Positions 7,318-14,978 of a stretch of 25,882 nucleotides of DNA are shown piece after piece; positions within the stretch are counted from its first letter, which is position 1, and each line of letters opens with the position of its first letter. Source of the stretch: an uncultured Clostridia bacterium (lineage in GTDB: Bacteria > Bacillota > Clostridia > TANB77 > CAG-508); assembly GCA_947630255.1 (NCBI GenBank), contig CANRGU010000005.1, positions 1-25,882 on the forward strand, given 5' to 3'. Both the position numbers and the translations under genes were made by a program. The notes under the pieces are model-generated. The model was not told where the DNA came from. It made no database searches and saw only the letters and a program-made list of their open reading frames with translations.

Positions 7318-8370
7318 TTACTCATCTATTTCTTCATCTTCTGCTGTTTCGCTATCTCCTAAACTTTTTTCAAATGCTTCTTCAAAATTATCTCTTACTT
7401 TTTTCTCTATTTCTTTCATTATATCTGGATTTTCTTTTAAATATTTCTTTGCATTTTCTCTACCTTGTCCAATTTTTTCTCCATTATAACTAAACCATGA
7501 TCCGCCTTTTTCAATAATGTCTAAATTAACTGCCATATCTAAAATATTTCCTTCTTTAGAAATTCCTTTTCCATATACAATGTCAAATTCTGCTTCTCTA
7601 AATGGTGGTGCTACTTTATTCTTTATTACTTTTACTCTTGCTCTATTTCCTATAACTTCTCCATCTTGCTTTATATTTTCTATCTTTCTAATATCTAATC
7701 TAACAGAGGCATAAAATTTTAATGCTCTACCACCTGTTGTAGTTTCTGGATTTCCAAACATAACTCCAATTTTTTCTCTTAATTGGTTAATGAATATTAT
7801 AACTGTTTTGCTTTTATTTATTGCACCTGCGAGTTTTCTTAATGCTTGTGACATAAGTCTTGCTTGAAGACCCATATGTGAATCTCCCATATCTCCGTCA
7901 ATCTCTGCTTTTGGAACTAATGCTGCAACAGAGTCTACAACTATTACGTCTAAAGCACCGCTTCTAACTAGGCTCTCTGTAATTTCTAATGCTTGCTCTC
8001 CTGTATCTGGTTGAGATACTATTAAGTTATCTATATCAACACCTAAATGTTTTGCATATACTGGATCTAAGGCATGTTCTGCATCAATAAATGCTGCCTC
8101 CCCATTCATTTTTTGTGCTTCTGCTATAATATGAAGTGCAAGTGTTGTTTTACCAGAAGATTCTGGTCCAAATACTTCTATTATTCTTCCTCTTGGAACT
8201 CCTCCAATTCCAAGTGCTATATCTAAAGCCAACGAACCTGTTGGTATTGCCTCTACATTCATCGCTTTATACTCTCCAAGTTTCATTACTGAACCTTTTC
8301 CAAATTGTTTTTCAATTTGACTTAATGCTACTTCCAATGCTTTTTTCTTTTCTAAATTTTCATCACTCAT
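7318..8370 (-). CDS. recA: Recombinase RecA
   Basis: 350 residues, full length. The Walker A motif is GPESSGKTT, the Walker B region is LDVIVVDSVAALVP, and the MAW/ssDNA-binding loops appear as QLREKIGVMFGNPETTTGG. The acidic C-terminal tail is typical. RecA forms the ATP-dependent filament for strand exchange and stimulates LexA self-cleavage. TGAGGAGG precedes the ATG. A consensus promoter and an overlapping LexA/DinR-type operator lie about 100 bases upstream, so SOS control is expected. Confidence 0.99.
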   Translation of the reverse strand: MSDENLEKKKALEVALSQIEKQFGKGSVMKLGEYKAMNVEAIPTGSLALDIALGIGGVPRGRIIEVFGPESSGKTTLALHIIAEAQKMNGEAAFIDAEHALDPVYAKHLGVDIDNLIVSQPDTGEQALEITESLVRSGALDVIVVDSVAALVPKAEIDGDMGDSHMGLQARLMSQALRKLAGAINKSKTVIIFINQLREKIGVMFGNPETTTGGRALKFYASVRLDIRKIENIKQDGEVIGNRARVKVIKNKVAPPFREAEFDIVYGKGISKEGNILDMAVNLDIIEKGGSWFSYNGEKIGQGRENAKKYLKENPDIMKEIEKKVRDNFEEAFEKSLGDSETAEDEEIDE

Positions 8371-8384
8371 TTTTTATTCCTCCT

Positions 8385-8407
8385 CAAAATTCGTGAAGCG
8401 AATTTTG
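8385..8407 (-). promoter_or_regulatory. Hairpin in the recA leader
   Basis: CAAAATTCG and CGAATTTTG form a perfect 9-bp stem with a five-base loop directly before the recA ribosome site. No T-run follows. It may stabilise the mRNA or tune translation. Confidence 0.4.
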
Positions 8408-8465
8408 TTTTTTTCCATTTTTCACTCTTCACTTATTACATTTAGTTATTATTTTATGTCAGTTT

Positions 8466-8479
8466 CAAACGTATGTTTG
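8466..8479 (-). promoter_or_regulatory. LexA/DinR-type SOS box
   Basis: A 14-base palindrome, CAAAC-ATAC-GTTTG on the minus strand, close to the Gram-positive CGAACN4GTTCG box. It begins five bases downstream of the recA -10 element, where bound LexA would block transcription. Confidence 0.75.
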
Positions 8480-8484
8480 CTATT

Positions 8485-8512
8485 ATTATATATGATAAAA
8501 AATTTTTGTCAA
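8485..8512 (-). promoter_or_regulatory. recA promoter
   Basis: Minus strand TTGACA (8512-8507), 16-base spacer, TATAAT (8490-8485). Confidence 0.75.
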
Positions 8513-8530
8513 GTATTTTTTTAAATTTAA

Positions 8531-10093
8531 TTAATTATCTTTCACTTTGTACCAATTGTCAATATTATAATACACATTATACCAATTTCCATTTAAATCT
8601 CCCTTTAAATTTTTATTGCTTAAAACATATATACTATTAAAATATAAACTAATAAATGGCATATCCTGCTTGTATAACTCCTCTATTTTTATATATTTTT
8701 CTTTTAAAACATCTTCCTGATTTTCTATGTTTTTTACTTCATTTAATATCGTGTTTATCTCTGGACTACTATAATTAGATAAGTTATCAATACTAAAATA
8801 TGTGTTTAATTTTGGACTATTTGATATAACTTGTCCACTTAGAATTATATCATAATTTTTGTTTTTTATATAATTATTAAATTGATTTTCATTAACTTTT
8901 ATTATATTTAATATTATGCCTACTTTATTTAGTTGCTCTTTTATATTTTCTGCGACTTTAATTCGCGCTTCATTTTCTTTATTTACAAGCAATCTTAATC
9001 TTAACGTTCTTCCATTTTTTCTCCAAGTATTATTGCTAAAAGTCCATCCATCTTCTATTAAAGCATTTTTTGCTTTATTTATATCGTATTCATTTTTATC
9101 TTCAATACAGTGTAAATAATTACTATCATTTAAAGGAAAATCACAAATATTATATTTATTATTATATATATTGTAATTAATTTGATTTTTATCTATTGAA
9201 TAATAAATTGCTTTTCTAACTTGATTACTGCTTAGTATTGAATTTTTATTATTCAAAATTAAATAGTCAAATTCTCTGCCTGAATATTGAAAAGTATTAT
9301 ATCCTATACTTCCAATATATTCTTCATAATGGATATTATTTGTTATCATTAAATCTATTTCCTTTTTTGTTAATGCTGTATATAAATCTTTTACGTTTTC
9401 TTTTAATATTAAGTTTATTTTAGTTGTTTTGGATGAAGCATCTACATTAGCTCTTTCTAGTGTTATATTATTATCTTCTGTTTTTGTTATTTTAAATTTA
9501 CCTGTACCTATTGGAATATACGAATCTGCTTTAAATATATTTTCATTTTCTGAAAGTATTGGTATACACATTAAATATTCAAAGAATTCTACTTCTTTAT
9601 TTAAAATTATTTTTATAGTATAATCATCAATTTTTTGTATCTCTTTTATTTCGCTAACATTTTCTTTATATATGGAATCTATATCACCGCTTTTTAATGT
9701 ATTTATAGTAAAAATTACATCATCTGCAGTAAATTTTTTACCATCATGAAAGTAAACATCATCGTTTAGTTTTATAATATATGTTGTATTGTTTATTTTA
9801 GAAAATTCTTTTGACAATTTATTTTCAATTTTAAAGTCATAAGTTATATCTACTAATGGTTCAAATACAAGTTTAGTTATATATTGAACATCTCTATTTT
9901 TGCTGAGTATTGGATTTATTGTATCAAAATTACTTATTCCTACGTTTATTTCTTTAACCATATTTATTTCAACTTTGCCATTTTCTATAACATAAGCCTT
10001 GCTTTTTCCATCTTTATATAGCATATATATGGCTAGTCCAATTAATGAAAATACTATTGCAAAAAATATATATTTAAAGGCATTTGTTTTCAA
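8531..10093 (-). CDS. Family 5 (OppA/DppA-type) solute-binding protein
   Basis: 520 residues. An N-terminal hydrophobic helix (about 9-25) without a lipobox suggests a membrane-anchored form, unlike the usual lipoprotein. The rest follows the SBP_bac_5 pattern: FEPLV near residue 78, DDVYFHDGKKFTADDVIFTI near 110-130, and VRKAIYYSIDK near 292, which correspond to the family signature regions. The family captures oligopeptides or similar ligands for an ABC importer, but no permease or ATPase genes are near, so the ligand and partner are unknown. A terminator-like hairpin separates it from spoVS upstream. Sporulation or signalling roles exist in the family; none can be assigned here. Confidence 0.85.
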   Translation of the reverse strand: MKTNAFKYIFFAIVFSLIGLAIYMLYKDGKSKAYVIENGKVEINMVKEINVGISNFDTINPILSKNRDVQYITKLVFEPLVDITYDFKIENKLSKEFSKINNTTYIIKLNDDVYFHDGKKFTADDVIFTINTLKSGDIDSIYKENVSEIKEIQKIDDYTIKIILNKEVEFFEYLMCIPILSENENIFKADSYIPIGTGKFKITKTEDNNITLERANVDASSKTTKINLILKENVKDLYTALTKKEIDLMITNNIHYEEYIGSIGYNTFQYSGREFDYLILNNKNSILSSNQVRKAIYYSIDKNQINYNIYNNKYNICDFPLNDSNYLHCIEDKNEYDINKAKNALIEDGWTFSNNTWRKNGRTLRLRLLVNKENEARIKVAENIKEQLNKVGIILNIIKVNENQFNNYIKNKNYDIILSGQVISNSPKLNTYFSIDNLSNYSSPEINTILNEVKNIENQEDVLKEKYIKIEELYKQDMPFISLYFNSIYVLSNKNLKGDLNGNWYNVYYNIDNWYKVKDN

Positions 10094-10112
10094 TATATCA
10101 CTCCTACATACA

Positions 10113-10150
10113 AAAAGGAGCCAATATTATTACTAGCCCCCCTTATTATT
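10113..10150 (-). terminator. Probable terminator downstream of spoVS
   Basis: On the minus strand an imperfect stem (AAGGGGGG region against GGCTCCTT) is followed by five T residues. Confidence 0.5.
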
Positions 10151-10164
10151 TTTAATAATATAAT

Positions 10165-10428
10165 CTATTTTCTTGATTCTATTATTAGTTTCATTCCTGT
10201 TCTATTTTCTCCTTCTACCTCAACATCTGCAAATGCTGGAATACAAACTAGGTCAACACCTGCTGGAGCTACAAAGCCCCTTGCTATTGCTACAGCCTTA
10301 ACTGCTTGATTTAGTGCTCCTGCACCAATTGCTTGCATTTCTGCTTTGTTACTTTCCTTAACTAATCCTGCAATTGCTCCTGCTACTGAATTTGGATTTG
10401 ATTTTGATGAAATTTTTAAAACTTCCAT
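10165..10428 (-). CDS. spoVS: Stage V sporulation protein S (SpoVS)
   Basis: 87 residues from the ATG at 10428, which matches the usual SpoVS length and start MEVLKISSKSNPNSVAGAIAG. An AGGAGG site lies seven bases before this ATG; a longer frame upstream has no ribosome site. The Alba-like fold segments (AGALNQAVKAVAIARGFVAP and the C-terminal beta strands) are intact. SpoVS is a small nucleic-acid-binding-type protein required for late sporulation. Its place after ymdB matches the frequent rny-ymdB-spoVS order. It has its own candidate promoter. Confidence 0.96.
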   Translation of the reverse strand: MEVLKISSKSNPNSVAGAIAGLVKESNKAEMQAIGAGALNQAVKAVAIARGFVAPAGVDLVCIPAFADVEVEGENRTGMKLIIESRK

Positions 10429-10489
10429 TTTTTGCCTCCTAAAATTATTTTTTTGTAACTCTATTTTTTGTTTCATTTGTTACTCTATA

Positions 10490-10518
10490 TTTATAATATA
10501 TTTTATTAATATTGTCTA
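10490..10518 (-). promoter_or_regulatory. Candidate spoVS promoter
   Basis: Minus strand TAGACA (10518-10513), 17-base spacer, TATAAA (10495-10490), about 60 bases upstream of the spoVS ATG. Confidence 0.45.
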
Positions 10519-10578
10519 TATATTTTTGGTAAAAAAAGGAAATTTTCATCGCGTAAAATACTTGTATTTCGCCAAATA

Positions 10579-11352
10579 TTATAATTTTATTCTATCAATT
10601 TTTTCTGCTCGACAAGTTTCGCTATTTATTTCTACAATACAACCATTTAATACAATATTTTTATCGTCACTGACTTTATACTTCTCTGGAAGTGTAGTTA
10701 CAAATCTTTTTATAGATGCATCTACATCCATTCCTATTACCGATTTTTTAGGTCCTGTCATTCCTATATCTGTAATGTATGCTGTTCCATTTTCTAATAT
10801 TGTTTCATCTGCTGTTGCAACATGAGTATGTGTTCCAAACAAACAAGTTACTTTTCCATCTAAAAAATATCCCATAGCAATTTTTTCTGCTGTTGCTTCT
10901 GCATGAAAATCTACAAATATTATATCTGATTTAGAATCTATTGTGCTTATTATATCTTTTACTTTAATAAATGGATTTTCTGATAAAACATTCATGCTTG
11001 CTCTTCCTATTAAGTTTATTACCGCAATTTTTTTGTTATTACATTCATATATGCCATATTCATTTCCTACAACATCCTTTGGATAATTAGCTGGTCTTAA
11101 TAATTTTTTGTTGTCTATTATATTAAATATATCTTTTTTGCCCCATGTGTGATTTCCCATGGTTACAACATTTACACCTGATATTAATAATTCTTTAAAA
11201 ATTTTTGACGTTATTCCCATACCGTCACTGCTGTTTTCTCCATTTGCTATAACAAAATCTATATTCTGATTTTTAATTAAATCTGGCAATATTTCTTTAA
11301 CTTTATTTACACCGCCTGTTCCTACTATGTCTCCTATTAATAAAACTTTCAA
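10579..11352 (-). CDS. ymdB: YmdB family metallophosphoesterase (TIGR00282)
   Basis: About 257 residues from the TTG at 11352, giving the family start MKVLLIGDIVGTGG. AAGGAG lies eight bases upstream of this TTG; an ATG 18 bases earlier would place the ribosome site inside the gene. Metal-binding motifs are visible: GDIVG, ANGENSSDGMG, TMGNHTWG, VDFHAEATAEK and FGTHTHVATAD. YmdB is a 2',3'-cNMP phosphodiesterase that in Bacillus interacts with RNase Y and affects biofilm and motility decisions. rny and ymdB are normally adjacent, but here the DGR locus separates them by about 4.6 kb. Confidence 0.95.
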   Translation of the reverse strand: MKVLLIGDIVGTGGVNKVKEILPDLIKNQNIDFVIANGENSSDGMGITSKIFKELLISGVNVVTMGNHTWGKKDIFNIIDNKKLLRPANYPKDVVGNEYGIYECNNKKIAVINLIGRASMNVLSENPFIKVKDIISTIDSKSDIIFVDFHAEATAEKIAMGYFLDGKVTCLFGTHTHVATADETILENGTAYITDIGMTGPKKSVIGMDVDASIKRFVTTLPEKYKVSDDKNIVLNGCIVEINSETCRAEKIDRIKL

Positions 11353-11456
11353 AACTTTCTCTCCTTTCATTTGATTTTTTGTATTATACTATAAATCTTT
11401 AATTTTAGCAAATAAGTAGATGGTGTTCTAAATTATAATTTTTTTAGCGAATTTTA

Positions 11457-11484
11457 AAAGACTCCAGATAATTCTGAAGTCTTT
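11457..11484 (-). terminator. Terminator at the end of the DGR/pilin transcript
   Basis: AAAGACTTCA and TGGAGTCTTT (minus strand) form a 10-bp stem with one G-T pair and an eight-base loop. Short T-runs follow. It lies just past the pilin-like gene stop. Confidence 0.7.
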
Positions 11485-11495
11485 GATATTATTTT

Positions 11496-13166
11496 TTATT
11501 CAGATACTTCGTATTTACTTACCCAATATCCTGAGAGTGGTTGTTCATCCCAAGTAAATGCCTCTGATATTTTATATCCCTCTTTTGTTGGTGTAGTTGT
11601 ATTCGTATCTATAAAGTTGATTGATAAGGTTTCAGTTAATAATTTATCTCCATCCATATAATCAGATTCTTTCGATAAATCTACTATCTTATATTCATAT
11701 CTTGGAATCCATACCCAATATGCTATTTTTTTATCTGTTACGTTATTTATATTTGCTTTGTCTGCATCTGTTAATTCTTGATCTGATGTTACTATATTTG
11801 CCCAGATTTTATCTTTGTAGTTATACCAATTATTTGGTATATTTGTTGGTTCTCCATTTTCATTAAATTCTATTTTGTTTCCTATTGTTTCGTTTTCTCC
11901 TTGATCATCATATGTTACATAGTATGCATTTGTTTTTTTAAATCCACTTAAATCTGGAGCTGTTTTTGGAGTTGAATCTAATATTACTTCTTCAGCAAAT
12001 ACCTTTCTTACCATTGTATATCCAATGTTATCTTCTATTTTTATTTCGTATATTTTATTTGGTATTAAATCTGTAAATGTATATAAGTCTGTTCCTGTAT
12101 ATTTTAGTTCTCCATCTAGATAGTATTTATATGGTCCAGTACTATTTTTTATACTACTTATTTTTATTTCACCAGTAATTGTTTTTTCAATGTTAAAGTA
12201 TGGTACTCCTGAGACTTCATACTTACTTACCCAGTATCCTGAGAGTGGTTGTTCATCCCAAGTAAATGATTCTGGTAATATATATCCATCTGCTTGTAAT
12301 TGATTTAGTGTTTTTTGTATTATTTCTCCACTAGCTGTTTTTTCTTTATATATATCTCCTTTACTTAAAAATTTTACATCAATATCTCCATATTGTGTTA
12401 CTGCATTTCCCTCTGAAGGACTTGATAATGCTGAATCTGTATAATATGTTATCTTATATGCATATCGTGGTATCCATACCCAATATGCCATATTTTGACC
12501 AGATTTTGTTACTACATTTGCCCATATTTTATTTTTATAGTCATACCATCCTTTTGGAGCTTCTTCTACAATTCTTCCACCTATTGTTTCATTTTTTCCT
12601 TGATCATCATATGTTACATAATATGTATTTGCCTTACTAAATCCTGTTAAATCTGGAGTATTTACATATATTTCTCCTATTTCTTCATAATCACCACCTG
12701 AAACTGAACCTGTTTCTAATATAAAGTCCTCATATGAATCATATCCCTTTACTTTTATTCCAATTTCAAAGCACCATTTTATTTCATTTTTTACATTATT
12801 ATCTTCCAAATTTGTTGGTACATAATATAATTCTCCCATTTCAACAGCTATTTTATCTTCATATCCTTTTTTTACATCTGATCCTATTATGTCTTTCATT
12901 TCCATTTTAGGGGTTCTATCTGTTGCCCCTGCATTTATATCTGATAAATCTGTAGCATCATCTAAATAATCTCCCAATCTTTTATCTACCATATATATCT
13001 CTACTTGTTCTTTATATTGTGACATCATAGTTTTAAAACTTGCTTCTTTTCCTCTACCTATTAGTCCCCCGTTTATTGCTACATTTATTGTTACTCCTAC
13101 TAGTATTAACATTACGATTATTGTTATTATTAATGCTATTAAAGTAATACCTTTAAAATTTTTCAT
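11496..13166 (-). CDS. Pilin-like surface protein with two tandem repeat units, downstream of the DGR reverse transcriptase
   Basis: 556 residues. A prepilin-type N-terminus has Gly6 followed by ITLIALIITIIVMLILVGVT, but residue +5 after the glycine is Ala instead of the usual Glu. Two homologous units follow (about 170-319 and 403-556), each with YYVTYDDQG, WYxYKxKIWAN, AYWVWIPRYxYKI and FTWDEQPLSGYWVSKYEVS. Between them lies a fibronectin-like segment (about 320-400). In related surface proteins the last motif opens a C-type-lectin/FGE-like domain; here the protein stops one residue after it, so the second domain looks cut off. It begins 20 bases after the RT stop, with AAAGGA seven bases before the ATG, and is probably cotranscribed with avd-RT. 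Export and surface location are inferred; the binding target is unknown. Confidence 0.75.
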   Translation of the reverse strand: MKNFKGITLIALIITIIVMLILVGVTINVAINGGLIGRGKEASFKTMMSQYKEQVEIYMVDKRLGDYLDDATDLSDINAGATDRTPKMEMKDIIGSDVKKGYEDKIAVEMGELYYVPTNLEDNNVKNEIKWCFEIGIKVKGYDSYEDFILETGSVSGGDYEEIGEIYVNTPDLTGFSKANTYYVTYDDQGKNETIGGRIVEEAPKGWYDYKNKIWANVVTKSGQNMAYWVWIPRYAYKITYYTDSALSSPSEGNAVTQYGDIDVKFLSKGDIYKEKTASGEIIQKTLNQLQADGYILPESFTWDEQPLSGYWVSKYEVSGVPYFNIEKTITGEIKISSIKNSTGPYKYYLDGELKYTGTDLYTFTDLIPNKIYEIKIEDNIGYTMVRKVFAEEVILDSTPKTAPDLSGFKKTNAYYVTYDDQGENETIGNKIEFNENGEPTNIPNNWYNYKDKIWANIVTSDQELTDADKANINNVTDKKIAYWVWIPRYEYKIVDLSKESDYMDGDKLLTETLSINFIDTNTTTPTKEGYKISEAFTWDEQPLSGYWVSKYEVSE

Positions 13167-13186
13167 ATCTCGTCCTTTCTTTCTTT

Positions 13187-14224
13187 TTACATTATTTCTG
13201 GCTTATAAATCCAATCGCATTTATTTATGATTTTTTTAGTATATAAGTAAGAATTGCTATGTGAAGCATGACCCAACCAAGAATTCAAGCTTTTTACAGC
13301 TTCAATAGTATTTAAATTATGCTCTCTATATAATCTATTCCATTCTTTAATCCTTTTATATATCTTTTTTTTATTTGCATTTTTCAATATAATTTTATTA
13401 ACAAATATTCTATATCCACAAAAACTTAATCCTTGCTTATGTTTAAAATAACTAGTTTTACAATTTAATTTTAAATCTAAATTTTTGTTTAAAAATTCTT
13501 CGATTAATTGTTTAGTTTTTTTACATTCATCTTTGTCATTCATTATCATTACAAAATCGTCCATATATCTTACATAGTATTTTACATTCAATTTTTCTTT
13601 TATATAATGATCTAATTCGTTAAGATATATATTTGCAAAATACTGAGAAGTATAATTTCCTATTGGAATTCCTTTTTTCCCTGTGCCATCAAATATTATT
13701 CTTTTAGTTAATTCTAAAAATTTAATATCTTTTACATATCTTTTTATTATATTAAATAACCTTTGTTTATCTATACTATAAAAGAATTTAGATATATCAC
13801 ATTTTAAAATATAGAAATCAGTATTTTTTTTATATTCTTTTTTCATGTAAGATTGAATTTTTTTAGATGCTTTATGCACACCTTTATTTTCTAAGCATGC
13901 ATAAGAATCTTCTATCATTTTAGGTACAAAAATTGGCTTAATAAATTCTTCAACATACCACTGATGTATAACTCTATCTTTAAATGGCAAAGCTAATATA
14001 ATTCTTTCTTTTGGTTCATAAATTATAAATCTTCTATATATTCCCTGCTTGTAATTTCCTGTATATATTTCTTTTAATAAATTAACTAAATTCGTTGCTA
14101 AATCTAATTCATACAAAATAATTTCTTTATTTGAGTGTTTTCCTGCCGACGCTCGTTTATATGCGTTATACATATAAGTAAACTTAACTTTTTTATCAAA
14201 TATGTTATTTACCCTTTTGGGCAT
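13187..14224 (-). CDS. DGR-type reverse transcriptase
   Basis: 345 residues from the ATG at 14224. The palm motifs are present: CDISKFFYSID (about 142-152), IGNYTSQ (about 188-194) and YMDD (220-223), with catalytic Asp143, Asp222 and Asp223. The IGxxxSQ motif is diagnostic of DGR reverse transcriptases; group II intron enzymes have QGxxxSP. There is no maturase or endonuclease domain. In known DGRs this enzyme copies the TR RNA with errors at adenines, and the cDNA replaces the VR. I prefer 14224 over an upstream in-frame start at 14278 because it gives a 16-base overlap with avd and has a GGTGGGTGG purine-rich site upstream. A pilin-like gene follows after 20 bases. Confidence 0.95.
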   Translation of the reverse strand: MPKRVNNIFDKKVKFTYMYNAYKRASAGKHSNKEIILYELDLATNLVNLLKEIYTGNYKQGIYRRFIIYEPKERIILALPFKDRVIHQWYVEEFIKPIFVPKMIEDSYACLENKGVHKASKKIQSYMKKEYKKNTDFYILKCDISKFFYSIDKQRLFNIIKRYVKDIKFLELTKRIIFDGTGKKGIPIGNYTSQYFANIYLNELDHYIKEKLNVKYYVRYMDDFVMIMNDKDECKKTKQLIEEFLNKNLDLKLNCKTSYFKHKQGLSFCGYRIFVNKIILKNANKKKIYKRIKEWNRLYREHNLNTIEAVKSLNSWLGHASHSNSYLYTKKIINKCDWIYKPEIM

Positions 14225-14568
14225 CTTTTTAACCACCCACCTATTATTCTTCCTATTTCTGAAAGTTTTTCGTTCCAAACCATATAATTCTTTTCTGTTA
14301 TATACTTGCTTAAAAAGGATATTCTTACAAATGTTTTTAATACATATATTTCAATATCTGCGTTTTTTAAATATTGCTTTCTTTTTACATTATCACTTTC
14401 CTTCCATGCGAATATAATTTGTCTCTCTACAAAATATAGACTATTTTTTATATCTGCACACAAATCAAATCTTTCAGATTTAGGATATTTATTTAGTAAA
14501 TTTTTTGTATAAAATATTAAATTGGTAACTTTTTCGTATACTATCAATCTTTCATCTTTGCTTGCCAT
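14209..14568 (-). CDS. avd: DGR accessory variability determinant (Avd), four-helix bundle
   Basis: 119 residues, predicted all-helical and basic. Family hallmarks are YPKSERFDLCADIKNSL near residues 28-44 and the C-terminal EIGRIIGGWLKRC. Avd forms a positively charged pentameric barrel that binds the reverse transcriptase and is needed for TR-primed mutagenic cDNA synthesis. It lies directly upstream of and overlaps the RT gene, and downstream of the TR, the standard TR-avd-RT order. Some annotations would call it a 'four helix bundle protein' related to the 23S intervening-sequence family. Confidence 0.92.
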   Translation of the reverse strand: MASKDERLIVYEKVTNLIFYTKNLLNKYPKSERFDLCADIKNSLYFVERQIIFAWKESDNVKRKQYLKNADIEIYVLKTFVRISFLSKYITEKNYMVWNEKLSEIGRIIGGWLKRCPKG

Positions 14569-14663
14569 TTTATTTTATAATAATACCTCACTTTCATTTT
14601 CACTACTTGCACTGTATTATGTTTTTTAACTTTTTACCACTTAAGGAAGGAATTACATCTCTT

Positions 14664-14742
14664 TTGTGCAAGATAATACGGATTAATCCTTAAATCAATC
14701 CCCTCTAACCCCCCGAATATTTTTAATATTCTTTTTGCACAA
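14664..14742 (-). ncRNA. Structured RNA segment between TR and avd (putative DGR RNA scaffold)
   Basis: TTGTGCAA (14735-14742, minus strand) pairs with TTGCACAA (14664-14671) as a closing stem. Inside it are a perfect 7-bp hairpin with a three-base loop (14715-14731), a G-run (14709-14714), and the 10-base palindrome GGATTAATCC (14680-14689). It follows the TR by one base on the RNA, where known DGR RNAs carry the structured part that binds RT-Avd and primes cDNA. Role inferred. Confidence 0.5.
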
Positions 14743-14743
14743 G

Positions 14744-14886
14744 AGTCCGGCACCACACACAACAGCAGCACGAGAACCGTTGTTACTGTTGCTATTGCCA
14801 TTGTTGTTGTTGTAATTGAACACCCCGTTGTAACTACGTTTGAACACAGGGTTCGATGAAGTCGCGAGATTAGCGTTCGAAGCACC
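14744..14886 (-). repeat. DGR template repeat (TR), 143 bp
   Basis: Aligns without gaps to the VR at 14983-15125. In the coding sense the TR is rich in AAC/AAT codons (a run of four at the GVFNY segment), the signature of a template in which adenine randomisation yields many residues but no stop codons. 22 of 143 positions differ from the VR, 20 of them at TR adenines. The last 35 bases are identical and GC-rich (initiation-of-homing end). Frames drawn through this segment are not genes. Confidence 0.97.
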
Positions 14887-14929
14887 AAGACATAACACCT
14901 ATTTACTCATTTATTCCATATTGGAAACC

Positions 14930-14957
14930 AATTTATGTTGTTTTGTTTTTAAGTCAA
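14930..14957 (-). promoter_or_regulatory. Candidate promoter for the TR-avd-RT transcript
   Basis: Minus strand TTGACT (14957-14952), 16-base spacer, TAAATT (14935-14930), between the VR and the TR. The -10 box is weak, and read-through from the target gene is also possible. Confidence 0.35.
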
Positions 14958-14978
14958 ATTGCAGGTCCAGTACTAATT

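Noticed and set aside
13187..14224. Reverse transcriptase of a group II intron or retron
   Set aside because: It has the IGxxxSQ motif, no maturase or HNH domain, and sits beside avd and a TR/VR pair, so it is a DGR enzyme.
14634..14898. Two overlapping short frames across 14634-14898 that could be called proteins
   Set aside because: They run through the DGR template repeat. One is simply the translated TR in the VR frame; neither has a ribosome site of its own.
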